64,000 nt of DNA, from the NCBI GenBank assembly GCA_963717155.1, contig OY970326.1:4836001-4900000 (forward strand). The letters run 5' to 3'. Of this stretch, positions 51,738-59,882 are shown in pieces (the first letter of the stretch is position 1; each line of letters opens with the position of its first letter). Source of the stretch: G963717155 sp963717155. Lineage in GTDB: Bacteria > Actinomycetota > Thermoleophilia > Gaiellales > JALYLC01. The notes beneath the pieces were generated by a model. The model saw only the letters and a program-made list of their open reading frames with translations, had not been told where the DNA came from and made no database searches. The position numbers were made by a program, and so were the translations under genes.

Positions 51738-52432
51738 CTGCTGCCCGGATCGAGCCGGTAGCCCGCTCCCCAGACGGTGACGATGTAGCGCGGCCTGGCC
51801 GGGTCGGGCTCGATCTTCTGGCGCAGGCGACCGATGTACACCGCGACCGCGCTCCGATCGCCGAACGAGCCCCAGACCAGCTCGAACAGCTGGTCGCGAC
51901 TGAACACCTGCCGCGGATGCTCGACAAGGACGCGCAGCAGCGAGAACTCGCGTGCCGTCAGCTCGATCTTGCGCCCCTCGCAGCTGACCTCGTGCGCGGC
52001 GAGGTCGACCTCGAGCTCGCCGAAGCGAAGCGCCCGCGATCCGCGGGATGGGGAGACGCGCCGCAGCACCGCCTTGACGCGCGCAACTACCTCCGCCGGT
52101 GTGGCGGACTTGACGATGTAGTCGTCACCGCCCAGACCGAGCCCTCGGATCTTGTCGGCGTCGCCGTCGCGAGCGCTCAGGAAGAGGACCGGCACGGTCG
52201 AGTCACGGCGAAGGCGGCGGCAGATCTCGAACCCCGACTCGTCGGGCAACATCACGTCCAGCAGCACAAGGTCGGGACGGCCCCGCCCGAGCTGCTCGCT
52301 GGTCTCGCGGCCGCTTCCTGCAAGCCGCACCTGGAAGCCCTCCGCCTCCAGGAAGTCGCGTATCAGCTCCGCGATCTGCTCATCGTCCTCGACGACCAGG
52401 ATCGACGCCGTCGCGCTCTCATCGCCGGTCAC
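51734..52432 (-). CDS. OmpR-family response regulator 2
   Basis: About 232 residues. Receiver with ILVVEDDEQIAELI, LVLLDVMLPDES and DDYIVKSATPAEVVARV; winged helix with LTAREFSLLRVLVEHP and AVYIGRLRQKIE, ending VWGAGYRLDPG. Paralogue of regulator 1. GTG 52432 is chosen; the frame stays open to an ATG at 52489 that lies inside the direct-repeat operator at 52483-52504, making the longer form unlikely. The divergent remnant lipoprotein and the lipoprotein at 52781 both carry the repeat operator, so this regulator probably controls them and itself. Confidence 0.88.
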   Translation of the reverse strand: MTGDESATASILVVEDDEQIAELIRDFLEAEGFQVRLAGSGRETSEQLGRGRPDLVLLDVMLPDESGFEICRRLRRDSTVPVLFLSARDGDADKIRGLGLGGDDYIVKSATPAEVVARVKAVLRRVSPSRGSRALRFGELEVDLAAHEVSCEGRKIELTAREFSLLRVLVEHPRQVFSRDQLFELVWGSFGDRSAVAVYIGRLRQKIEPDPARPRYIVTVWGAGYRLDPGSR

Positions 52433-52482
52433 ACAACGCAGTGTCACCCGAACCCGACCCGCCAAGGGCCCCGCCGCTTCGC

Positions 52483-52522
52483 TTTTCATCGACTTTTCAT
52501 CGCCGGCCCCCGCGGCTGTCAT
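52483..52522 (+). promoter_or_regulatory. Direct-repeat promoter A (upstream of remnant lipoprotein, also of regulator 2)
   Basis: TTTTCATCGAC (52483-52493) and TTTTCATCGCC (52494-52504) are adjacent 11-bp repeats, the spacing bound by OmpR/PhoB-type dimers. Exactly 12 bp later follows TGTCAT (52517-52522) as -10 box. No -35 box is present, as expected for an activated promoter. The same arrangement recurs at 52718 and 56303. Confidence 0.7.
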
Positions 52523-52536
52523 CGGGCTGACCGACC

Positions 52537-52702
52537 ATGACACGGGTGAAGCTGTGTCCTGCTCGCTCGCTCGCCGCGTTGGCGGGCGTGTCCCTGCTCG
52601 TGCCGGGGACACCTCGACATCGGGCCGGGCACCGGTGTCGACGTGAACAGCCCTCGGTTCCAGACCGCGTACCAGGCGTGCAAGTCCAGGCTGTCTCCCT
52701 GA
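52537..52702 (+). pseudogene. Remnant of a fourth CMRSHG-type lipoprotein
   Basis: ATG 52537 begins a short signal-peptide-like stretch (SLAALAGVSLLVPGT) similar to the start of lipoprotein 2. From about 52604, in a different frame, the DNA encodes HLDIGPGTGV and then NSPRFQTAYQACKSRL before a TGA at 52700-52702, the typical end of a unit of this lipoprotein family. The central part with CMRSHG is missing and the frames do not join, so the gene is a deleted, frameshifted copy. It still has promoter A upstream. Confidence 0.65.
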
Positions 52703-52717
52703 GGGCTGCGCGAAGTG

Positions 52718-52757
52718 CTTTCAACGAATTTTCATCGTCGGCTCGTTCGTCTGTTAT
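52718..52757 (+). promoter_or_regulatory. Direct-repeat promoter B (upstream of lipoprotein 2)
   Basis: CTTTCAACGAA (52718-52728) and TTTTCATCGTC (52729-52739), 11-bp repeats, then a 12-bp spacer and TGTTAT (52752-52757). The 28 bases after the -10 box also resemble those at promoters A and C, ending GTGAA; here that GTG (52781) is the lipoprotein start. Confidence 0.72.
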
Positions 52758-52780
52758 CGGGCCGAGCGATCATCGAGAGC

Positions 52781-53362
52781 GTGAATCGGCTTCTTGCCAC
52801 CACACTCGCCGGGCTGGTCGGCCTGTCTCTGCTGGCGACGGCATGCGGGGGCTCGTCAGCGAGTCAGGTAGCGCAGCTCGGCTCGACCGCGACGCAGAAC
52901 AACAGCTCCAACCCCTCGGCCGCGTCGGTGCAGCAGACCGGCGCGCTCGCCTTCGCCCGCTGCATGCGCTCCCACGGGGTGCCGAACTACCCCGACCCCG
53001 CGAGGAGCGGGCAGCTCGTCAAGGAGAGCCCGCAGCAGCTCGGGGTCACCAGCGCTCGCTTCCAGTCGGCGTCGAGTGAGTGCAATCACCTGCTGCCGAA
53101 CGGCGGCAGCGGCCCGAACGCCGCTCAGGTACAGCGGGTCAAGGCACTGTCGCTGGAGTTCTCCCGGTGCATTCGCAGTCACGGCGTCCGGAGCTTCCCC
53201 GACCCCGCCAGCGACGGGCGCATCCCCGACCCCGCCAGCGTTGGAATCAATCAGGGCTCGCCGAAGTTCGAGGCCGCAAACCGAGCCTGCGGGAGATACC
53301 GGCCGCCCTACATGCCCTCGAATGCCGCCTACGACGCCTACGCCGCTACACAAGGGTCATGA
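52781..53362 (+). CDS. CMRSHG-type lipoprotein 2
   Basis: A 193-residue lipoprotein with lipobox LATAC (C22) followed by GGSSAS and a Ser/Thr/Asn-rich linker. The two units read CMRSHGV..YPDP with later CNHLLP, and CIRSHGV..FPDP with later ACGRYRPP. Methionine of the second unit is replaced by isoleucine. GTG 52781 is the start because it directly precedes the signal peptide and lies 24 bp after the -10 box of promoter B. It stands between two-component systems 2 and 3. Function unknown; probably anchored on the outer face of the cytoplasmic membrane. Confidence 0.82.
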   Translation: MNRLLATTLAGLVGLSLLATACGGSSASQVAQLGSTATQNNSSNPSAASVQQTGALAFARCMRSHGVPNYPDPARSGQLVKESPQQLGVTSARFQSASSECNHLLPNGGSGPNAAQVQRVKALSLEFSRCIRSHGVRSFPDPASDGRIPDPASVGINQGSPKFEAANRACGRYRPPYMPSNAAYDAYAATQGS

Positions 53363-53402
53363 GCGCGACGAGCGACGAGCAAACCCGGGATCTCACGAAG
53401 CG

Positions 53403-53448
53403 TTAAGCACGTTCTCAGCTTCAGGTGCGGTCTGCTCAGGTTGCGGTG
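53403..53448 (+). promoter_or_regulatory. Shared element E1 upstream of response regulator 3
   Basis: These 46 bp align without gaps to 55615-55660 upstream of lipoprotein 3, about 30 identical positions, including TAAGCA, CTCAGC, and TTCAGG/CTCAGGTT with CGGTG at the end. The repeated CTCAG/TCAGG units suggest a binding site for response regulator 3, i.e. autoregulation. Confidence 0.55.
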
Positions 53449-53568
53449 CTCCACTCGTGCTGTGGCGCCACCCGATCTGGCCGTGACGGATCTCCGCTCC
53501 AGCGTAGGCTGCGTCGATGGAATCTCCGGGGCCATGGAGCCCTGCAGGTCGGGGATGAACGCGCGCTG

Positions 53569-54264
53569 ATGGCGACTGATGCCCGAGGCGGGCGGGTGCT
53601 GGTCGTGGACGATGATCCGGACGTGCGCGAGGCTGTCGAGACTGCGCTCGAGCTCGAGGGCCATCGTGTCGCGACCGAGGCTGACGGTCTCGCGGCGTTG
53701 AAGCGGCTGGGGCAGGTGGAGTTCGACGCCGTGGTGCTGGATGTGCTGATGCCGAACATGGACGGCTTCGAGGTGTGCCGGCGCCTGCGAGCGTCGGGAA
53801 ATCGGACTCCGGTCTTGATCCTGACGGCGCGCGACTCGGAGGAGGAGACGATCCGCGGCCTGGACCTCGGCGCGGACGACTATCTGGTGAAGCCGTTCGC
53901 GCTCGGCGAGCTGCTCGCCCGCGTGCGCGCGCTGCTGCGGCGGGCCCGCCCAGCGGGCGAGGATGCCCCGCTCTGGTTCGCGGGGCTCTCGCTCGACCGC
54001 CAGACGCGAGAGGCATCACGTGGTGGGCGCACGTTCGAGTTGACCCGGACGGAGTACGCGCTGCTGGAGCTGTTCATGCGCAACCCGCGTCAGGTGTTGA
54101 CGCGGGACCTGATCGTCGAACGGGTCTGGAACTACGACTTCGGGCCGACGTCGAATCCGCTCGAGGTGTACATCAGCTACGTCCGGCGCAAGACGGAAGC
54201 CGGAGGGGAGCCGCGGCTCATCCATACCGTACGCGGCGTCGGCTACCTCCTCCGAGAGCCGTGA
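53569..54264 (+). CDS. OmpR-family response regulator 3
   Basis: A 231-residue regulator: receiver with VLVVDDDPDVREAV, VVLDVLMPNMDGFEV and the canonical YLVKPFAL; winged helix with LTRTEYALLELFMRNPRQVLTRD (in part) and VYISYVRRKTE, ending HTVRGVGYLL. It is of the MprA/PrrA-like actinobacterial type and differs from regulators 1 and 2 (normal KPF). ATG 53569. The stop overlaps the kinase start (GTGA). On the plus strand, in contrast to systems 1 and 2. Confidence 0.92.
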   Translation: MATDARGGRVLVVDDDPDVREAVETALELEGHRVATEADGLAALKRLGQVEFDAVVLDVLMPNMDGFEVCRRLRASGNRTPVLILTARDSEEETIRGLDLGADDYLVKPFALGELLARVRALLRRARPAGEDAPLWFAGLSLDRQTREASRGGRTFELTRTEYALLELFMRNPRQVLTRDLIVERVWNYDFGPTSNPLEVYISYVRRKTEAGGEPRLIHTVRGVGYLLREP

Positions 54265-55607
54265 GCCTGCGAACGCGCCTGACGCTCGCAGGCGGCGGCG
54301 CCGTGTTGGTCGCGCTCGCGATCGCGTCGTTGGTGATCTACGCCGACGTGCGCTCGAAGCTGCACGATCAGGTCGACGTATCGTTGATCCGGTCGGCCGA
54401 GACCGCGGCCACGAGGTGGGTCGGTGCGAAGGGCGCGCCGGCGTCTGCGAAGAAGGCTTCCCTCCTGATCGGCAAGGACACGTCCGGCTTCTTCCAGGTC
54501 ACCCCTAGCCTCGGTGCTGCCGCGAAGGGAGGGCTGTCCGGGTTCGCGCCGTTCGTCGGCCGCGACCGATCGGTGGCGACCGGGCTGTCGCCCCCGTACT
54601 TCCGGGACATCCGCGACGGTCGCGTGGCGCTGCGGCTGTACACGATGCGACTGCCTTCCTCGAGCGACGGGGTGGTGCGGACAGCACGCACGCTGACCGA
54701 GGCGAACGCGACGATCACCCGCGTCCGCTGGCTGCTGCTCAGCCTGACGCTCGGCGGTGCGCTCGCAGCGGGCCTGCTCGGCTGGTTGGCCGCGAACGCG
54801 GTGCTGCGCCCGGTGCGTGCGCTTGCGGGGGCGGTGCGCGAGGTGAGCGCGACGCGCGATCTCAACCGGCGCATCACGGTCGGCGGCCGGGACGAGCTCG
54901 CGAGCCTCGCGGCCGACTTCAACGCGATGCTCGCAGCCCTCGAGGAGTCGCAACAGGCGCAGCAGCAGCTGATCGCAGACGCCTCGCACGAGCTGCGGAC
55001 GCCACTCACAGCGCATCGCGCGAACATCGAGCTACTGGCGCGGCCGGATCTGCCCGTCGAACGGCGCCAGCGCGTGCTCGGCGCCGCCGTCCGCGGGATC
55101 GAGGAGCTCTCGACCCTGGTCGGCGATCTCATCCAGGCTGCCCGCGAGGGTCGGTCTGTCGACGCACGCGCCCCCCTCGCGCTTGACGAGCTCGTGTCGG
55201 CAGCGGTCGAGCGGGCGCAGCACAGGGCGCCGGGGCTGCGCATCGAGAGCCGGCTCGAGCCCTATCAACTCGTGGGGGCCCGCTCGCGCGTCGAGCGCGC
55301 GCTCGACAACGTGCTCGACAACGCGATCAAGTGGAGCCCGCCCGGCGGCACCGTCGATATCCGGCTCGTGGGCGGGACGCTGACGATGCGCGACCATGGA
55401 CCCGGCATCGCCGAGGCCGACCTACCTCACGTCTTCGACCGCTTCTACCGGGCCGCCGAGGCTCGCGCGGTTCCCGGCTCGGGGCTCGGGCTCGCGATCG
55501 TGCAGCAGACCGTGGACGACCACGGCGGCAGCGTCACCATCGCCAACGCCGAGGGTGGCGGCGTGCTCGTCACCATCCGCCTCGACCCGGAGAGTGCGGC
55601 CGGTTAA
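54261..55607 (+). CDS. Sensor histidine kinase 3
   Basis: A 448-residue kinase: helix about 8-28, extracytoplasmic domain about 30-150, helix about 153-175, HAMP, HisKA box IADASHELRTPLTAHRANIE, HATPase with NVLDNAIKWSP, DHGPGIAE, FDRFYRA and GSGLGLAIVQQTV. Typical partner of MprA/PrrA-type regulators. Coupled to regulator 3 by a 4-bp overlap. Lipoprotein 3 follows 88 bp downstream and carries the same upstream element as the regulator gene. Confidence 0.92.
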   Translation: MSLRTRLTLAGGGAVLVALAIASLVIYADVRSKLHDQVDVSLIRSAETAATRWVGAKGAPASAKKASLLIGKDTSGFFQVTPSLGAAAKGGLSGFAPFVGRDRSVATGLSPPYFRDIRDGRVALRLYTMRLPSSSDGVVRTARTLTEANATITRVRWLLLSLTLGGALAAGLLGWLAANAVLRPVRALAGAVREVSATRDLNRRITVGGRDELASLAADFNAMLAALEESQQAQQQLIADASHELRTPLTAHRANIELLARPDLPVERRQRVLGAAVRGIEELSTLVGDLIQAAREGRSVDARAPLALDELVSAAVERAQHRAPGLRIESRLEPYQLVGARSRVERALDNVLDNAIKWSPPGGTVDIRLVGGTLTMRDHGPGIAEADLPHVFDRFYRAAEARAVPGSGLGLAIVQQTVDDHGGSVTIANAEGGGVLVTIRLDPESAAG

Positions 55608-55614
55608 GGGAGCT

Positions 55615-55660
55615 CTAAGCAACCCCTCAGCCTCGGCACCGACACGTTCAGGTTCCGGTG
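55615..55660 (+). promoter_or_regulatory. Shared element E2 upstream of lipoprotein 3
   Basis: Counterpart of 53403-53448; see the matching TAAGCA, CTCAGC and GTTCAGGTT.CGGTG blocks at identical spacing. It ends 35 bp before the lipoprotein ATG. It indicates that two-component system 3 drives this lipoprotein. Confidence 0.55.
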
Positions 55661-55695
55661 GTGAGCTTCGACGGCTCACCACGAAGGGACCGAAC

Positions 55696-56268
55696 ATGGT
55701 GCGTCGCCGCAGTCCGCTCATTCTCACCTCGATAGTCCTTGTTGCGACGTTCGCGCTGCTCGTGACCGGCTGCGGCGGCGGGAGCTCCGCGGGGGTTGCG
55801 AGCGTCGCGTCCTCCACGACCGCCGCCACGACCGGCGCCACCACGACAACCCAGAACGGAACGCTCGCCTCCGCGTTCGCCTTCGCCCGCTGCATGCGCT
55901 CCCATGGCGTAGCGGGTTGGCCCGACCCGAACAGTCAGGGCTTCTTCGACAAGTCCAAGCTGCGGTCGCTCGCGCTCAGCGTGTCCCGGGCCCGAGCGCT
56001 CGAGGAGGGTCCCTGCAATATCCCGCTCCCGAGCCACGCGGGATACACGATCACCCCTGCCGATCGGGCCGACTACCTCAGGGGCGCCGCATGCATGCGC
56101 TCGCACGGTTTCGGTGACTTCCCCGATCCGACGTTCCCGAGCAACAACGTCAGGTTCGACATCCCGTCGAGCATCGACCAGGACGCTCCCCGGTTCAGGA
56201 GCGCGGCGCAGATCTGCACCAGGCTGATACCGGCGGGTCTGCCTTACAGCCATCCCAGTGGTCACTGA
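55696..56268 (+). CDS. CMRSHG-type lipoprotein 3
   Basis: A 190-residue lipoprotein with lipobox LVTGC (C26), then a long Ser/Thr-rich linker. Unit 1 has CMRSHGV..WPDP and a later PCNIPLP; unit 2 has CMRSHGF..FPDP and ends QICTRLIP. The C-terminus adds a short histidine-containing tail. ATG 55696 has AGGGA upstream. It lies directly before the export operon and after system 3, tying the lipoprotein family to the exporter. Confidence 0.83.
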   Translation: MVRRRSPLILTSIVLVATFALLVTGCGGGSSAGVASVASSTTAATTGATTTTQNGTLASAFAFARCMRSHGVAGWPDPNSQGFFDKSKLRSLALSVSRARALEEGPCNIPLPSHAGYTITPADRADYLRGAACMRSHGFGDFPDPTFPSNNVRFDIPSSIDQDAPRFRSAAQICTRLIPAGLPYSHPSGH

Positions 56269-56302
56269 GCGGCGCGGCGACGTCGTGACGCATGAGGTGC
56301 GG

Positions 56303-56342
56303 CTTTCATCGACTGTTCGTCGCCGGTTCCTCTGGCTGTTAT
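56303..56342 (+). promoter_or_regulatory. Direct-repeat promoter C (upstream of the export operon)
   Basis: CTTTCATCGAC (56303-56313) and TGTTCGTCGCC (56314-56324), 12-bp spacer, then TGTTAT (56337-56342): same geometry as promoters A and B. The following leader is nearly identical to that of promoter B and ends GTGAA at 56366, opening a 10-codon frame (56366-56398) whose TGA overlaps the TTG at 56395. Confidence 0.72.
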
Positions 56343-56394
56343 GGGGCCGAGCGATGATCGAGACCGTGAACCCGTTCGCCTGGAGCGGTCGGCG

Positions 56395-57976
56395 TTGATC
56401 GACTCGGGCACGTCGCAGAACGAGGACACGCTGGTCTCGGCGCCGCCGAAGCGGCCGCGTATGCGGTTGTCGCGGTGGACGGCCCTCGCGCTCGCGGCCG
56501 TGGTCGCTGCGACCGTGGTCGTGTTCGTGGTCGCGAGCGGCGCGTTCGACGCCGGCAACGCGCCGTCGGGCGGCGGGACGCGCGGACAACGGGTTCGCGA
56601 CGTCTCTCGCGACGGTGACGCGTCGGACCCTGTCGTCGCAGACGCAGGTGAGCGCGACGCTGGGGTACGCTGATCAGTCGACGGTCGTCGTGCCGGCCGG
56701 GACGATGCCGCAGGATCTTGCGCAGGCCGAGCAGGCGGCGGCCTCAGCCCAGGCGCAGCTGACGACGGCGCAGGCGACGCTGTCGACGGACACGGCGACG
56801 CTCGACCAGGCGCACGCGAGCCTGTCGGCGGACCGCGCGAAGCTGGCGGTCGACTGCGCGGGCGACAACGCCGGTGAGAGCGCCGCGAGTCCCGCGGGCG
56901 CGAGTGGGGCCTCCAGCGGCTCCGGTTCCACGCCGTGCGCCACCGACTCGCAGTCCGTGTCGATGGACGAGCAGAGCGTGGCGCAGGCGACGGTGAAGGT
57001 CGCGGGCGATCGGCAGGCGGTCTCGGCGGCGACGACGGGCTCGGCGAGCGCAGGGACGGGTCTCTCGCAGGCACGGACATCGGCAACCGTGTACGGCCAG
57101 AGCGCCACCTACACCGAGCTGCCCGCGATCGGCCTGATCGTTCACCGGGGCGAGACGCTCTACGAGATCAACGGTCAGCCCGTCGTCGCGCTGTACGGGT
57201 CGGTCGCGCCGTGGCGCGCCTTCATGGCCGGCATGTCGCCGGGTCGCGATGTCGCGGAGCTGAACGAGAACCTGAACGCGCTCGGCTACGGCAATGGTCT
57301 CGGAGGGGAGAGGTTCACTGCGGCGACGCGGGCCGCGATCCGCGCGTTCCAATCAGCACGCGGCCTCAGCCCGACAGGTGAGCTGTTGCTCGGGTCGGTG
57401 GTGTTCGAGCCGGGCGCGGTGCGGGTGACGAGCGTGACACCGACGCCTGGTGCCACGGTGCAACCCGGGCCGGTGCTGACGATCACGTCGGTCGTCCGGC
57501 AGGTCACGATCGAGCTCGAGGCGGCGCAGCAGGCCGAGGTCAAGGTCGGCGATCCCGTCACGATCACGCTGCCCGACAACCGGACGACGCCAGGCAAGGT
57601 CACGTATGTCGGCACGGTCGCGACGACGCCTGCGAGCTCGAGCGACCAAAGCGGCCAGGGCGGCGGAAACGGATCGAGCACACCGACCATCGAGGTCGAC
57701 GTCACGCCCACGCACGCGGCCGCCACCGGTCACCTCGATCAGGCTCCGGTCAACGTCTCGATCACGACCGCCAGCGTCAAGGACGCGCTCGTCGTACCGG
57801 TGGACGCACTGCTGGCGCTCGGAAGCGGCGGCTACGCGCTCGAGGAGGTCGGCCCGAACGGCGTGCATCATCTCGTCGCGGCCGAGCTCGGGATCTTCGA
57901 CGATGCCGATGGCCTCGTGCAGGTCAGAGGATCCGGTCTCGCTGCCGGCCAGCGCGTCGTGGTGCCGGGCGAATGA
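56395..57976 (+). CDS. Membrane fusion protein with peptidoglycan-binding domain, apparent frameshift
   Basis: Periplasmic adaptor of a MacB-type exporter. The N-terminal piece (from TTG 56395 or ATG 56461) has a membrane helix WTALALAAVVAATVVVFVVA. Near 56565-56600 the frame shifts by one base; thereafter NGFATSLATVTRRTL, a coiled-coil with QAEQAAASAQAQLTTAQATL-like repeats, a PG_binding_1 domain (DVAELNENLNALGYGNG, FTAATRAAIRAFQ) and C-terminal beta-barrel (VGDPVTITLPDN, DALVVPVDALL) follow. The shift is one base at a G/C run, as in araA, so it may be a sequence error. Otherwise the protein lacks its membrane anchor. The stop overlaps the ATPase ATG. Confidence 0.75.
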
Positions 57977-58704
57977 GCGTCGTGCTCGAGCTCGAGGCGG
58001 TGACCAAGTCGTATCCGGCGGAGCCGCCGGTCGTGGCGCTGGCCGGGGTGAGCTTCAGCGTTCACCGCGGCGAGCTGGTCGCGATCGTCGGGCCGTCGGG
58101 TTCGGGGAAATCGACGTTGCTGCACCTGATGGGGACGCTCGATCGCCCGAGCTCGGGCACCGTGCGCCTGACCGGACTCGATGTCGCGCGCCTGACGGAC
58201 CGCGAGCTCTCGGCTCTGCGCGCGACGCGGATTGGCTTCGTGTTCCAGCAGTTCTTCCTGGCCGAGCACGCCACGGTGCTGGAGAACGTCGCCGACGGCC
58301 TGCTGTACGCCGGGGCGAGCGTCTCGCGGCGGCGCGAGCAGGCCGCCGAGGCGCTCGCCAGGGTCGGTCTCGCTCACCGGGCCCGGTTTCGTCCAACGCA
58401 GCTTTCGGGCGGTGAGCGTCAGCGTGTCGCGATCGCGCGTGCGCTCGTGGGCGAGCCCGCGATCGTGCTCGCGGACGAGCCGACGGGCAACCTCGACAGC
58501 GCAACCGGCGCCGCGATCGTGGCGCTGCTCGAGGAGCTCCACGCGGGCGGAGCCACGATCGTCGTCATCACCCACGATCGCGACCTGGCGGGGCGGCTGC
58601 CGCGCCAGGTCGAGATGCTCGACGGCCGCATCGTCTCCGACACGGGCGTGCCACCCGCACATGACGTCCCGTCTGAGACCACCTGCGAACGTGCGATCAC
58701 CTGA
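57973..58704 (+). CDS. MacB/LolD-type ABC transporter ATP-binding protein
   Basis: A 243-residue ATPase with Walker A GPSGSGKST, Q-loop FVFQQFFL, signature LSGGERQRVAIARAL, Walker B IVLADEPTGNLD and H-loop ITHD. The DEPTGNLDS form and overall length are those of the MacB/LolD/FtsE group, which power outward transport or mechanotransmission across the envelope. Overlaps the adaptor gene before (ATGA) and the Ig-like gene after (TGATG), so subunits are translated in series. Confidence 0.92.
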   Translation: MSVVLELEAVTKSYPAEPPVVALAGVSFSVHRGELVAIVGPSGSGKSTLLHLMGTLDRPSSGTVRLTGLDVARLTDRELSALRATRIGFVFQQFFLAEHATVLENVADGLLYAGASVSRRREQAAEALARVGLAHRARFRPTQLSGGERQRVAIARALVGEPAIVLADEPTGNLDSATGAAIVALLEELHAGGATIVVITHDRDLAGRLPRQVEMLDGRIVSDTGVPPAHDVPSETTCERAIT

Positions 58705-59882
58705 TGCGAGGCTCCCGACACGGAGTCTGGCTCGCGGTGCTCCCCATGACTGGCGTCGTGCTGGCCGCCGCGGGGCTCGCGATCGGCGCTGTTCCCGCTG
58801 CAGGCGACAGCGGCACATCCAACCCGGCGTGTCCTGTCTCGAATCCGCCCAACGCGCTGTCGCTCGCGGGTGGCAGTCCGCAGACGGCGCAGCTGCACTC
58901 GGCGTTCGGCGCGAACCTGCAGGTGGCGCTCGCCAACACGAACGGGTGTCCTCTGACCAGCGCCGTCGCCGGAGTGCCGGTCACGTTCAGCGCTCCCGCG
59001 AGCGGTGCGAGCGGGACCTTCGCAAGCAGTGGCTCGAGCAGCGTGACGGTCGGGAGCGACGCCTCCGGCATGGCGTCGGGGGCGATGTTCAGTGCCAACG
59101 ACAGCGCCGGCAGCTACACGATCGTTGCGAGCTCCGCATACGGCTCGGTCTCGTTTGCCATGACCAACACTGCGGCGGGGATGCCGGCAGTGCTGAAAGT
59201 CGTCGGGCGGACAAGTCAGTCGGCAACGGTGTCGACGCGCTTCAAGCGTCCGCTCGAGGTGAGGTTGCTCGACGCGAATGGCTCGGCGCTGGCGAGCGTG
59301 AGCGTGACGTTCACGCTCGGCGCCGGCGGCGGCTCGGGCGCATCCGGAGCGGGCAACACGGGTGCCGGCGCGAGCTTCACGAGCGGCGTGTCGCAGGTAG
59401 TCGTGACGACGGACAGCTCGGGAATCGCGGTCTCGCCGTACTTCGTAGCCGACTCCACGGCCGGCCACTTCACCGCCACGGCCACGCTGACGGGAGGCAC
59501 GAAGGTCGCGACGTTTGCGCTGAGCAACCGTGCCGGGACGCCGCGCCGGGTGACGGCGGGGGCGGCGGCGAGCGAGTCGGCTCGTACGGGCACGCGCTTC
59601 CCGATCCGGCTCGGGGTCGCCGTCACCGATGGCGACGCCAACCCCGTCCCGGGTGTGCTCGTCACGTTCTCGGCGCCCGTTCGGGGTGCGAGCGGAACCT
59701 TCGTGCGTTCTGGCAACGGCCCCACTCGCGTCGTCAGGGTCAGGACGGACGCTCTCGGAATCGCGGTCGCGCCCGTCTTCACGGCAAACCGTGCGCGGGG
59801 CGGCTACGCCGTGAAGGCCTCGACCGGGCATGCCGTGACGGCGTTCGCGCTCGTCAACGAGCCCCTCGAAGAGCCGACGTGA
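58704..59882 (+). CDS. Secreted protein with three Ig-like (Big_1/invasin-type) domains
   Basis: A 392-residue exported protein. N-terminal signal peptide (LPMTGVVLAAAGLAIGAVPAAG) then three Big_1-like repeats, each containing a V.VTF..(P/G)..GASGTF-type strand followed by a TD.(S/L)G(I/M)A turn: near residues 90-130, 185-245 and 295-365. Such domains form extended rods in adhesins. Gly/Ser/Thr-rich, few charged residues, no cell-wall anchor. It is encoded between the ATPase and permease genes with overlaps on both sides, so it is produced with the exporter and may be its cargo or an accessory rod. No known MacB system includes such a subunit to my knowledge. Confidence 0.8.
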   Translation: MRGSRHGVWLAVLPMTGVVLAAAGLAIGAVPAAGDSGTSNPACPVSNPPNALSLAGGSPQTAQLHSAFGANLQVALANTNGCPLTSAVAGVPVTFSAPASGASGTFASSGSSSVTVGSDASGMASGAMFSANDSAGSYTIVASSAYGSVSFAMTNTAAGMPAVLKVVGRTSQSATVSTRFKRPLEVRLLDANGSALASVSVTFTLGAGGGSGASGAGNTGAGASFTSGVSQVVVTTDSSGIAVSPYFVADSTAGHFTATATLTGGTKVATFALSNRAGTPRRVTAGAAASESARTGTRFPIRLGVAVTDGDANPVPGVLVTFSAPVRGASGTFVRSGNGPTRVVRVRTDALGIAVAPVFTANRARGGYAVKASTGHAVTAFALVNEPLEEPT

